Under the pieces are notes generated by a model, which was given only the letters and a program-made list of their open reading frames with translations, did not search any database and was not told the DNA's origin. Shown here piece after piece: positions 1-5,908 of a stretch of 6,176 nt of DNA; the stretch's first letter is position 1, and every line of letters starts with the position of its first letter. The translations under genes were made by a program, and so were the position numbers. Origin of the DNA: Opitutaceae bacterium (GTDB lineage: Bacteria > Verrucomicrobiota > Verrucomicrobiia > Opitutales > Opitutaceae); contig JADLBI010000096.1 of the NCBI GenBank assembly GCA_020847775.1, positions 1 through 6,176 on the forward strand, in the 5' to 3' direction.

Positions 1-810
1 CACCCAGCCGATGGTGCTGGCGTAGCCAAGGTCGCCGGTTTGGAAACCGGTCTGGTATAGATACATGACGATGGTAAGGCCGCGGTTGTCTGGCCCGGGG
101 CCGTCATTGAGCATGATGTAACTGAGCTCGAAGAGCTGGAAGCTGCCGATTACAGAGAGCAGGGTGACAAACCCCGCGACCGGCGTGATTTCGGGCAGGG
201 TGATGTGCCAGAAGCGTTGCCACGGGCCGGCACCGTCGATTTCGGCCGCGTCAAGCAGGTCCTTCGACACGTTCTGTAGTGCCGCGAGAAAATAGACCAT
301 GTTGAAGCCGGCATACATCCACACCGCAGCAATGATGAGGGCGCTCATGATGTAGTTTTGCGTCCATGCGAAGTCAGGGTTCCACGCCGATGTGAGGTGG
401 TGAAGCATAACATTGAGCAGACCGGTGCGGCGCTCAAAGATCGGCGCGAAGAGCATGGCGACGAACGGCAGGCCGACGAGTGAAGGGGCAAAGAATATGA
501 GGCGGAAAAGGGCGCGGCCCTTTAGATTGTGGCGGTTGAGCAGGAGCGCTAAGCCGAGCGCGATGGGGAGCTGAATGAAGAGCGAACCGAGCGCGAATTT
601 GACCGTGTTGGCGGTAGCTTGCCAGAAGAGCGGATCGGAGATGAGAAACTTAAAGTTGTGCAGGCCCACCCATGTCGTATGCCCGGGGCCATAGGTTTGC
701 TGCATGGCCAGCACAAGCGAGTGGAACAGTGGCCAAGCGGTGAAGACAGTGAACAGGCCGAGAAATGGCGAGAGAAACAGCCAAGGGGCGCAGGTCCATT
801 TCTGCCTCAT
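1..810 (-). CDS. Sugar ABC transporter permease, MalF/UgpA type (partial, C-terminus cut by left edge)
   Basis: Inner-membrane subunit of a carbohydrate ABC importer, forming half of the translocation channel. The frame is open for 270 codons from ATG at 810 to the window edge. Hydrophobic segments lie near residues 9-35, 66-92, 100-124, 152-178 and 211-235, and a last one begins near 262. The cytoplasmic EAA loop that docks on the ATPase is clear at about 187-208 (DAAEIDGAG then WQRFWHITLP). MalF/UgpA-like permeases have about 290-300 residues, so roughly 20-30 are missing. The start is secure: it has a strong AGGAGG 7 nt upstream and overlaps the stop of the solute-binding protein gene by 4 bp (ATGA), implying one mRNA and translational coupling. 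A second permease usually follows and would lie beyond the left edge. The family assignment is strong; the substrate cannot be told. Confidence 0.93.
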   Translation of the reverse strand, partial: MRQKWTCAPWLFLSPFLGLFTVFTAWPLFHSLVLAMQQTYGPGHTTWVGLHNFKFLISDPLFWQATANTVKFALGSLFIQLPIALGLALLLNRHNLKGRALFRLIFFAPSLVGLPFVAMLFAPIFERRTGLLNVMLHHLTSAWNPDFAWTQNYIMSALIIAAVWMYAGFNMVYFLAALQNVSKDLLDAAEIDGAGPWQRFWHITLPEITPVAGFVTLLSVIGSFQLFELSYIMLNDGPGPDNRGLTIVMYLYQTGFQTGDLGYASTIGWV

Positions 811-2201
811 GGATTTTCCTCCTTTAGAAACACATTTCGTGAGATCAATTTTTGCAAAGCGACCTGGGCATGGTCGAGTAGTCGTTGCGCCTCGGGGACC
901 AGTTTTTCAGCATCATAAATGCCGTGGCGTTCCGCATAGGCCTGCAGCGCAATCGCGACGGTAACGAGCTTTTGCATGGCAGTCTCATTGTAGGGCGAGG
1001 AGGGCCGCGGTGGCACGTGGGGGGCTTGTTCGATAAACAGACGCCCGGAGGGCTGGCCACTAAAGAAGGGGTCGGGTTCGTCGTAAACAGGCAGTGACCA
1101 CAAGGCTTTGACTGGCGAGATGATTGAAGCGGTGCGGTAAGTGCGCTCGGCCAACGCGGGAGACGTGTAAAGAAATTTGGTCAGCGCCCAAGCGGCGTCA
1201 AAGTTTTCGCTGGTTTTACTGATGCCCATCATGGTGCCGCCCACGACACTGGTGCGACGCCCGCCTTTTTCCCAAGCGGGGATGGGCATGAGTTTCATTT
1301 TACCGGCGAGGCCGGGGTTTTCGATCTTCCACTGGCCAGCCATCCAATCCGGCACTAGCGAACCGATTACCAACCCCTCGAGTCGCTGGCGGTGGCCGGC
1401 AGCGGTGTTGGCACCGACTTCAATGCTAGTTTTGTCGGGTCCGGTGGTCCAAGTAATCATCTTGGCGAGGACGCGGGCATTAATGGGATTGTTGAGGGTG
1501 AGGTGATCGTGCGCGTCGAACAGGGTGCCGCCGGCTTGGGCGATGAGCATGCTGATCACATCGCTCCGGGTCGCATCTGCCGTGAATAAATAGCGATCCG
1601 GCCGACCGTCGCCGTCGAAGTCCCGCATCAGTGGTTTCAGGATGCGGAAATAATCATCCCAAGTTTCAATTTTGGAGACGTCGATTCCGGCGGCCTCGAC
1701 GATGTCGGATCGATAGGCCAGCAGCACGGGATGCACATCGTGCGGGATGCCGAAAATCCGGCCGCGCGAAGTATAGGGTGCGAAGGAGGGTTGGTTGATC
1801 TGAGCGTAAAGCCCCTCGGCATGCAGCCGGTCGGTCAGGTCGTAGAAACCGACCTCCTCAACCGGCCCGAGAAAGGCTTTGGCGGCGATGCCCAGTTGAA
1901 CCTCGATAAGGTCGGCGACGGGGGTGCCGGATAGGAATCCCGCGAGCATCCGGCGTTCTTGGGCGCGCCCGTGCAGCAGATGCAGTCCGAATTGCTGGTC
2001 GGGGTGCTGCTGGTTCCACGTTTCGATCAGCGGCTTGTATGCGGCATAGTGGGGCGGGGCGGAAACCCAGATGGGTATGCCTTTGATTTCGTGGGCGGGG
2101 AGTAGTGCGACAAGCACACTTGTTACGGCGGCTATGATCAAAATGATTAAGGCCCCGGGCGAAAAAAAACGCCCCATCTGTTTGCGCAGCCGTTGGATCA
2201 T
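807..2201 (-). CDS. Extracellular sugar-binding protein of an ABC importer (family 1, UgpB/MalE-like)
   Basis: Binds a carbohydrate outside the inner membrane and delivers it to the importer; the next gene is its permease. The protein has 464 residues, slightly long for the family. The N-terminus has basic residues (R4, R6, K7, R11) and a hydrophobic stretch at about 16-34, which could be a signal peptide cleaved after Ala36 or an uncleaved anchor. No lipobox cysteine is present. The body has the family pattern: GTPVADLIEVQLG (92-104), YTSRGRIFGIPHDVHPVLLAYR (143-164), WDDYF (181-185) and WMAGQWKIENPG (286-297), then a GTMMGISKTSENFDAAWALTKFL-type stretch near 322-344. Residues 194-202 (DFDGDGRPD) form an EF-hand-like calcium loop, seen in other family members. 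ATG at 2201 has no clear Shine-Dalgarno; Met9 is an alternative but would remove most of the basic n-region. The sugar cannot be deduced. Confidence 0.9.
   Translation of the reverse strand: MIQRLRKQMGRFFSPGALIILIIAAVTSVLVALLPAHEIKGIPIWVSAPPHYAAYKPLIETWNQQHPDQQFGLHLLHGRAQERRMLAGFLSGTPVADLIEVQLGIAAKAFLGPVEEVGFYDLTDRLHAEGLYAQINQPSFAPYTSRGRIFGIPHDVHPVLLAYRSDIVEAAGIDVSKIETWDDYFRILKPLMRDFDGDGRPDRYLFTADATRSDVISMLIAQAGGTLFDAHDHLTLNNPINARVLAKMITWTTGPDKTSIEVGANTAAGHRQRLEGLVIGSLVPDWMAGQWKIENPGLAGKMKLMPIPAWEKGGRRTSVVGGTMMGISKTSENFDAAWALTKFLYTSPALAERTYRTASIISPVKALWSLPVYDEPDPFFSGQPSGRLFIEQAPHVPPRPSSPYNETAMQKLVTVAIALQAYAERHGIYDAEKLVPEAQRLLDHAQVALQKLISRNVFLKEENP
818..823 (-). promoter_or_regulatory. Strong ribosome binding site of the permease gene, inside the upstream gene
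   Basis: On the minus strand AGGAGG (AAAGGAGG if extended to 825) lies 7 nt before the permease ATG at 810. It sits within the last codons of the solute-binding protein gene and encodes part of that protein's C-terminal Leu-Lys-Glu-Glu. It fixes the permease start, and it is the only strong Shine-Dalgarno sequence seen before a gene in this window. Confidence 0.85.
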
Positions 2202-2225
2202 GCGTGAGTAACGGGCTCGATGGGG

Positions 2226-2369
2226 CTAGATGACGGGGGGCGTGTTGGATCGTGGCGCCAAAATCGGGGCAATGTTGACATGTGCAGCATGGGAAGATGT
2301 CCCGGTTATGCAGTCACCGTGTGGGCAGGCGGGGGTTTGGCAACCCGTAATCACATGGTTCTGCCGCAT
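2226..2369 (-). CDS. Possible small cysteine-containing ORF (47 codons) between tRNA-Cys and the importer operon
   Basis: A minus-strand frame begins with ATG at 2369, has GGGGAG just upstream (only about 4 nt away, shorter than ideal), and ends with TAG at 2226-2228. The 47-residue product is not recognisable. It has three cysteines five residues apart (C10, C15, C20, within a CQTPACPHGDC segment), no hydrophobic segment and a proline-rich tail. It ends 24 bp before the solute-binding protein start, so it could be a leader peptide. Against it: an open frame of this size arises easily by chance in this composition, and a candidate promoter -10 box overlaps its start codon. It is probably not a real gene and is listed only because the segment is otherwise empty. 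Confidence 0.13.
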   Translation of the reverse strand: MRQNHVITGCQTPACPHGDCITGTSSHAAHVNIAPILAPRSNTPPVI

Positions 2370-2394
2370 GTTACTCCCCGTTTGGATTTATCAA
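2368..2394 (-). promoter_or_regulatory. Weak candidate promoter for the sugar importer operon
   Basis: Reading the minus strand, TTGATA (2394-2389, five of six matches to TTGACA) is followed after 15 nt by TAACAT (2373-2368, four of six matches to TATAAT). The spacer is shorter than the usual 16-18 nt, which weakens the call. It lies just after the tRNA-Cys gene and would give a leader of about 160 nt before the solute-binding protein start. No better pair was found in 2202-2405. Read-through from the tRNA transcript is an alternative source of operon mRNA. Confidence 0.22.
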
Positions 2395-2405
2395 AACGTG
2401 GAGAT

Positions 2406-2480
2406 TGGAGGCGCGGGCCGGAATCGAACCGGCGGATAGAGCTTTTGCAGAGCTCGGCCTTACCACTTGGCTACCGCGCC
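2406..2480 (-). tRNA. tRNA-Cys (anticodon GCA)
   Basis: A complete cloverleaf reads on the minus strand from 2480 to 2406. The acceptor stem is GGCGCGG (2480-2474) paired perfectly with CCGCGCC (2416-2410). A short D arm (GCC/GGC) follows. The anticodon stem GAGCT/AGCTC encloses the loop CTGCAAA with anticodon GCA at 2448-2446, reading UGC/UGU cysteine codons. The T arm GCCGG/CCGGC has the loop TTCGATT, and the variable region is 5 nt. The discriminator base is T (2409), the U73 that cysteinyl-tRNA synthetase recognises, and CCA (2408-2406) is encoded in the gene. Without CCA the RNA is 72 nt. It is a lone tRNA gene between the kinase and the importer operon, all on the same strand. No duplicated 3' end that would signal an integrated element was seen in the window. 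Confidence 0.97.
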
Positions 2481-2507
2481 ACGCTGACAGGGGGCGCAAG
2501 TTGGGGT

Positions 2508-2535
2508 AAATTATTTGTCCGGGCAAGAACTGAAA
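2508..2535 (-). promoter_or_regulatory. Weak candidate promoter for tRNA-Cys
   Basis: On the minus strand TTTCAG (2535-2530) and TAATTT (2513-2508) are separated by 16 nt, and the -10 box is 27 nt upstream of the first base of the mature tRNA. This would leave a 5' leader of about 20 nt for RNase P to remove. Both boxes match the consensus only partly. The A/T-rich block around 2508-2516 stands out from its G+C-rich surroundings, which supports a promoter here more than the exact boxes do. Confidence 0.3.
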
Positions 2536-2562
2536 TGAAATTTGCGGGAGCCTTGCCCGACA
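2516..2562 (-). terminator. Candidate transcription terminator or mRNA-end hairpin after the histidine kinase gene
   Basis: An inverted repeat begins immediately after the kinase stop codon. CTTGCCC (2552-2558) pairs with GGGCAAG (2521-2527), and the stem extends by GACA (2559-2562) with TGTC (2516-2519) across a single unpaired base at 2520. This gives 11 bp around a loop of 24 nt. On the transcribed strand the stem is followed by AAATAATTT, A/U-rich but not a true U run. It may end the kinase mRNA before the tRNA gene or protect its 3' end. The long loop and missing U tract keep confidence modest. Confidence 0.4.
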
Positions 2563-4008
2563 TCAGCTGACCGGGACTGGGGGGCGGGTATCGCCACTTT
2601 GATATGTCATCTCGACGGTGAAGCGAAAAGTGCTGCCTTCGCCCGGAACACTTTCGACCGAAATAGACCCACCCATCATTGCGCACAGACGTTTAGAAAT
2701 GGCCAAGCCTAGTCCGGTGCCGCTGTGGCGGCGCGTCTGGTCGCTGTCCACCTGACTGAAAGGTTGGAACAGGCGGTTGATTTTCTCTGGCGCGATGCCT
2801 ACACCGGTGTCGGTGATTGTAGAAAAGAGGCGCAGGGTGTGTAACCCATCGGTCGACTGTGCGCTCTTACTGCACGACACGCTGATCGCAATCCCGCCCT
2901 TGTCGGTGAACTTGATCGCGTTGCCGATCAGGTTGGTCAAAATCTGGCGCAGACGAATCTCATCGCCCATGACTATAGCGGGCACTTCCGGCGCCAAATC
3001 GCAGCGCAGGGTCAGGCCTTTGCCACGTGCCACTGGGGTAAAAATAGCACAAACATCGGAGAGGCATTTGTGCAGGGCGAAAGGAGAGTGCCCGATTTCA
3101 ACCGTGCCAGATTCAATTTTAGAGAGATCGAGAATGTCGTTGATGAGGTTGGAGAGAGCGAGACTGCTGCGCCGAATCATATCCACTTGCTCGCGCTGCT
3201 CTTCATTTAGTTCCGTGTCGGCCAGCATGGCGGCGAAACCATTGATGCCATTGATGGGGGTGCGGATCTCATGACTAACGACGGCCAAAAAATGCCCCTT
3301 GGCGTGGTCCGCGGCCTCGGCCGTCTCCTTGGCGCGGCGAAGCGCGGCCTCGGCAAGTTTGCGTTCAGTGATATCATGGCCGACGGCCTGATACTCTAAC
3401 AAAGCGCCTTGATCATCGCGAATGGGGCGTTGCGTCCAGCTGATTACCACATCGCGGCCATCCGCGAGCAATAGTTTCTGCTCCTTGGTCTGGGTCTCTT
3501 GGGCGGCGATATGACCGGCATCGGAAAACGGGATCGGCTTGCCGATGAGTTCGGTGCGTTTTTGGCCGAAGGCCCGGGCGTAGGCACCGTTGACGAAGGT
3601 GAGCCGACCGTCGGGTTTGTATCGGCAGATGAGATCGATCTGATCCTCAACGACGCCGCGGTAACTGGCTTCGACTTTTTGCAAGGACTTCGCCATGCGT
3701 TCGATTTTGCGCGCAAGCCCGATGATCTCATCGTGATCCGATGGCTCGGCTCCGTCATACTCCGGCTCGTGCCGGGCGTTTTGGGCGGTGGCTCGCAGAG
3801 CGCGAATACGTTCGATCATCGAGCGATCCCAGACATAACCGGCGAGCACCAGTAATACGGAGCCGATAATGGCCATGCCCACAATGTAGAAGGATGAGCC
3901 CAAGCGATCGCGCAGATCGTCTTGCATAACCAGCGCGATCAACGCGCAGGCTAGGGCGGCGGCAAGCGCTAGAATGAAGATCGTCTTGCGATGGGCTGGG
4001 TCCAGCAT
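2563..4008 (-). CDS. Membrane-bound sensor histidine kinase (TM-HAMP-PAS-HisKA-HATPase)
   Basis: Autophosphorylates on histidine in response to a signal and passes the phosphate to a response regulator. The protein has 481 residues. Two membrane segments (about 9-28 and 40-59) are joined by a loop of only about 11 residues, so there is almost no extracytoplasmic sensor. A HAMP-like linker covers about 60-112 (DEIIGLARKIERMAKSL), then a PAS domain at about 115-215 ending in GHDITERK. The HisKA H-box is SHEIRTPING with His246. The ATPase domain has the N-box LTNLIGNAIKF (N359, N363), G1 DTGVGI (400-405), FQPF (414-417) and G2 GTGLGLAISK (430-439). All catalytic motifs are intact. The kinase part resembles hybrid BarA/ArcB-like kinases but has no receiver or Hpt domain, and no response regulator lies next to it. 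ATG at 4008 lacks a clear Shine-Dalgarno; the start is supported by the TM segment that follows. The signal is unknown. Confidence 0.94.
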   Translation of the reverse strand: MLDPAHRKTIFILALAAALACALIALVMQDDLRDRLGSSFYIVGMAIIGSVLLVLAGYVWDRSMIERIRALRATAQNARHEPEYDGAEPSDHDEIIGLARKIERMAKSLQKVEASYRGVVEDQIDLICRYKPDGRLTFVNGAYARAFGQKRTELIGKPIPFSDAGHIAAQETQTKEQKLLLADGRDVVISWTQRPIRDDQGALLEYQAVGHDITERKLAEAALRRAKETAEAADHAKGHFLAVVSHEIRTPINGINGFAAMLADTELNEEQREQVDMIRRSSLALSNLINDILDLSKIESGTVEIGHSPFALHKCLSDVCAIFTPVARGKGLTLRCDLAPEVPAIVMGDEIRLRQILTNLIGNAIKFTDKGGIAISVSCSKSAQSTDGLHTLRLFSTITDTGVGIAPEKINRLFQPFSQVDSDQTRRHSGTGLGLAISKRLCAMMGGSISVESVPGEGSTFRFTVEMTYQSGDTRPPVPVS

Positions 4009-4136
4009 GGGGCGAAGGCATCATGTTTGCAAGGGATGCTCTTGTCTAACCGAAATCATGCAGCGTGCGGAATAGGTTGCTCGTTCTCACAAAGCCAACT
4101 TCATGAGTGGTCTTCCCCAAACCTCATAGAACCCAC
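4009..4136. promoter_or_regulatory. Divergent intergenic region between the kinase and the thuA-like gene
   Basis: These 128 bp must hold the start signals for two genes read in opposite directions. I found no convincing promoter. The best minus-strand pair is TTGGCT, 18 nt, TATTCC in the 4072-4101 area. The best plus-strand pair is TTGCTC (4078-4083), 17 nt, TTCATG. Both match poorly. No clear palindromic operator and no Shine-Dalgarno is visible for either gene. Shared control of the two genes is possible from the layout only. Confidence 0.4.
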
Positions 4137-4796
4137 ATGTCAAAATCGCCCAAACAAGCTTTAATATTACAAGGCGGCTGGGACGGCCATCAACCCGTCG
4201 AATGCGGCGAACTCTTCGCCACCAAGCTCCGCGAACGCGGTTTTGCCGTCGATGTGACGGACACGCTGACGACTCTGGAGGACGCGGCGCGGCTTGGGAC
4301 GTATTCACTGATCGTGCCGATCTGGACGATGGGCACGCTGACCGCGACGCAGGAGCAGAATCTCGTCAATGCCGTGCTCGGCGGCGTGGGCATCGCGGGG
4401 TTTCACGGCGGCATGGGCGACGCGTTCCGCGGGTCGCTGGCCTATCAATGGATGACCGGCGGGCAGTTCGTGGCGCATCCGGACAACGTCAAGGACTACG
4501 TCATCCGCATCGTGAACCATGACGACCCGATCACGCGCGGCATCCCGGACTTCGCGGTGAAGAGCGAGCAATACTACATGCTGGTTGATCCGCGCAACGA
4601 GGTGCTCGCGGTGACGACGCACCAATCCGTGAGCGTGCCGTGGACTAACGGGGTGGAAATGCCGTTTGTCTGGAAAAAGGTGCACGGCGAAGGCCGCGTG
4701 TTCTATTCCGCCGCCGGCCACCAGCGCAGCGAGTTTGACGACTACCCCGAGCAGCTTGAAATCACGCTTCGTGGCATGAGCTGGGCGGCGCGTTGA
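4137..4796 (+). CDS. ThuA-like domain protein (trehalose-utilisation ThuA family)
   Basis: Small cytoplasmic protein of the ThuA family, which has a class I glutamine-amidotransferase-like fold and is tied genetically to use of trehalose and related sugars in rhizobia; its exact reaction is not well settled. The product has 219 residues, a usual length for a single-domain member. Seen directly: an N-terminal strand followed by LQGGWDGHQP (11-20), hydrophobic YSLIVPIWTMG (56-66), the characteristic GIAGFHGG (85-92), YQWMTGGQFVAHP (103-115), HDDPITRGIPDF (128-139) and, at the C-terminus, GEGRVFYSAAGH (184-195). There is no signal peptide. ATG at 4137 is chosen; an in-frame GTG at 4107 would add ten residues unlike the family start. 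No clear Shine-Dalgarno is present. The next gene begins 12 bp after the stop, so the two are almost surely one operon. Family call firm, substrate unknown. Confidence 0.88.
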   Translation: MSKSPKQALILQGGWDGHQPVECGELFATKLRERGFAVDVTDTLTTLEDAARLGTYSLIVPIWTMGTLTATQEQNLVNAVLGGVGIAGFHGGMGDAFRGSLAYQWMTGGQFVAHPDNVKDYVIRIVNHDDPITRGIPDFAVKSEQYYMLVDPRNEVLAVTTHQSVSVPWTNGVEMPFVWKKVHGEGRVFYSAAGHQRSEFDDYPEQLEITLRGMSWAAR

Positions 4797-4808
4797 TTGA
4801 CTCCGAAC

Positions 4809-5843
4809 ATGAAAACCGCGTTCAAAAAAGTATCTGACATCAAGGTGGGCGTCGTCGGCTATGGCGGCGCCTTTAACATGGGGCGCATGCACCTGCAGGA
4901 CATGGCGAAGGCGGGCATGACGCCGTGCGCCGTGGCCGAACCGGACGCGGCGCGCCTGGCGATTGCGGCTCAGGAGTTCCCCGGCATCCAGACCTACGCG
5001 AATGTGGACGAGATGTTGAAAAAGTCCGACGTGAATCTCGTCGTGCTCATCACGCCGCACAACACACACGCGCCGTTGGCGCTGAAGTGTCTCAAGGCCG
5101 GCCGCCACGTCGTTTGCGAAAAGCCCTTTGCCATCACGACGGAGGAATGCGACGCCATGATCGCCGCCGCGAAAAAGGCCGGCGTGATGGTGTCAACCTT
5201 CCACAACCGGCATTGGGATGGCTCGATCATGCGGGCCCTTGAGGTGGTCAGGTCCGGGATGCTCGGCGAGATCGTGCGGATTGAGGCTCACATGGGAGGT
5301 TGGAGCAAGCCGGGCGATTGGTGGCGCGGCAGCAAATCCATCTCGGGCGGCATCCTTTACGATTGGGGCGTGCATCTACTCGAATACGCCTTGCAGGTGG
5401 TCGATTCCGACGTCGTCGAAGTCACCGGTTTTGCCAAAGCTGGCTACTGGTCCGCACAATCCAAATGGGGTCAAGACACCGTGGAGGACGAGGCGCAGGC
5501 CGTGATTCGCTTTAAGAGCGGAGTCTGGGTCACGCTGACGATCAGTCATATCGACCCTAATCCCAAGCGTGGCATGATGGAGATCACCGGCACCAAGGGT
5601 TCGTTCCTGTGGGAGTATGATCATCATGAGATCACGGTGAAGCAAGGCGAGGTCACGACGGTGACCAAGGCGAAGAATCCGCCGGAGCAGTGGGCCAAGT
5701 ATTACGAGAACATCGCGGCCCACTTGTCCAAGGGCGAACGCCTGGTCATCTCACCGGAATGGGCGCGGCGCACGATTCATATTCTCGATCTAGCCGGGCA
5801 AAGCGCGCGGGTTGGTCGGACCATCAAGGCGAAATACGCCTGA
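4809..5843 (+). CDS. Gfo/Idh/MocA-family NAD(P)-dependent oxidoreductase
   Basis: Cytoplasmic dehydrogenase that oxidises or reduces a hydroxyl of a sugar, inositol or glycoside with NAD(P). The product has 344 residues, normal for the family. The N-terminal Rossmann domain has a glycine loop VGVVGYGGAFNMGRMH (13-28), longer than usual between the second and third glycine. VVLITPHNTHAPLALKCLKAGRHVVCEKP (78-106) carries the family's H-x2-A...EKP signature with Lys105, a typical active-site residue. The C-terminal domain has GGILYDWGVHLLEYAL (180-195), a variant of the conserved Gly-rich/Asp/His motif (D185, H189). ATG at 4809 is preferred; TTG at 4797, directly abutting the thuA-like stop, would add four residues. 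No Shine-Dalgarno is seen, so translation may be coupled to the upstream gene. In rhizobia ThuB belongs to this family and works with ThuA on 3-keto-disaccharides, so a ThuB-like role is possible but unproven. Confidence 0.93.
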   Translation: MKTAFKKVSDIKVGVVGYGGAFNMGRMHLQDMAKAGMTPCAVAEPDAARLAIAAQEFPGIQTYANVDEMLKKSDVNLVVLITPHNTHAPLALKCLKAGRHVVCEKPFAITTEECDAMIAAAKKAGVMVSTFHNRHWDGSIMRALEVVRSGMLGEIVRIEAHMGGWSKPGDWWRGSKSISGGILYDWGVHLLEYALQVVDSDVVEVTGFAKAGYWSAQSKWGQDTVEDEAQAVIRFKSGVWVTLTISHIDPNPKRGMMEITGTKGSFLWEYDHHEITVKQGEVTTVTKAKNPPEQWAKYYENIAAHLSKGERLVISPEWARRTIHILDLAGQSARVGRTIKAKYA

Positions 5844-5856
5844 AGCCATGAAACAT

Positions 5857-5885
5857 ACCGGCCGGCTCGAAAGGAGCCGGCCGGT
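5857..5885. terminator. Hairpin between convergent genes, probably a bidirectional terminator
   Basis: A perfect 12-bp inverted repeat, ACCGGCCGGCTC (5857-5868) and GAGCCGGCCGGT (5874-5885), encloses a 5-nt loop GAAAG. It sits 13 bp after the oxidoreductase stop and 23 bp from the stop of the opposing gene. On the plus strand it is followed by GGCTGAGG, with no U tract. On the minus strand it is followed by ATGTTTCATGG, with a short U-rich patch. The position between two stops and the very stable G+C-rich stem support termination in both directions, though neither side is a classical intrinsic terminator. Confidence 0.72.
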
Positions 5886-5908
5886 GGCTGAGGGGCAATC
5901 TAGCGTGC

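Noticed and set aside
2275..2280. Perfect TTGACA -35 box on the plus strand
   Set aside because: No reasonable -10 box lies 16-18 nt downstream, and no plus-strand gene follows before the tRNA and kinase genes on the other strand.
2333..2346. Small hairpin GGGTT/AACCC with a 4-nt loop
   Set aside because: Only 5 bp, no U tract and no conserved context; such stems occur by chance at this base composition.
2406..2480. tRNA-Cys as an integration site for a mobile element
   Set aside because: No integrase, no repeat of the tRNA 3' end and no phage-like gene is present in the window.
2220..2570. Plus-strand open frame of 116 codons
   Set aside because: It runs through the tRNA-Cys gene on the opposite strand and shows no family features.
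2777..3274. Plus-strand open frame of 165 codons
   Set aside because: Antisense to the kinase ATPase and HisKA region, where the minus-strand reading has intact catalytic motifs; no domain is seen in the plus-strand product.
4107..4136. GTG at 4107 as start of the thuA-like gene
   Set aside because: It would add ten residues (a Pro/His/Arg-rich leader) unlike the family's start; the ATG at 4137 fits the first beta strand.
4305..5108. Long minus-strand open frame of 267 codons
   Set aside because: It lies antisense to the thuA-like and oxidoreductase genes, both with clear family motifs. Its product is rich in Arg, His and Ala with no recognisable domain, as expected from the opposite strand of G+C-rich codons.
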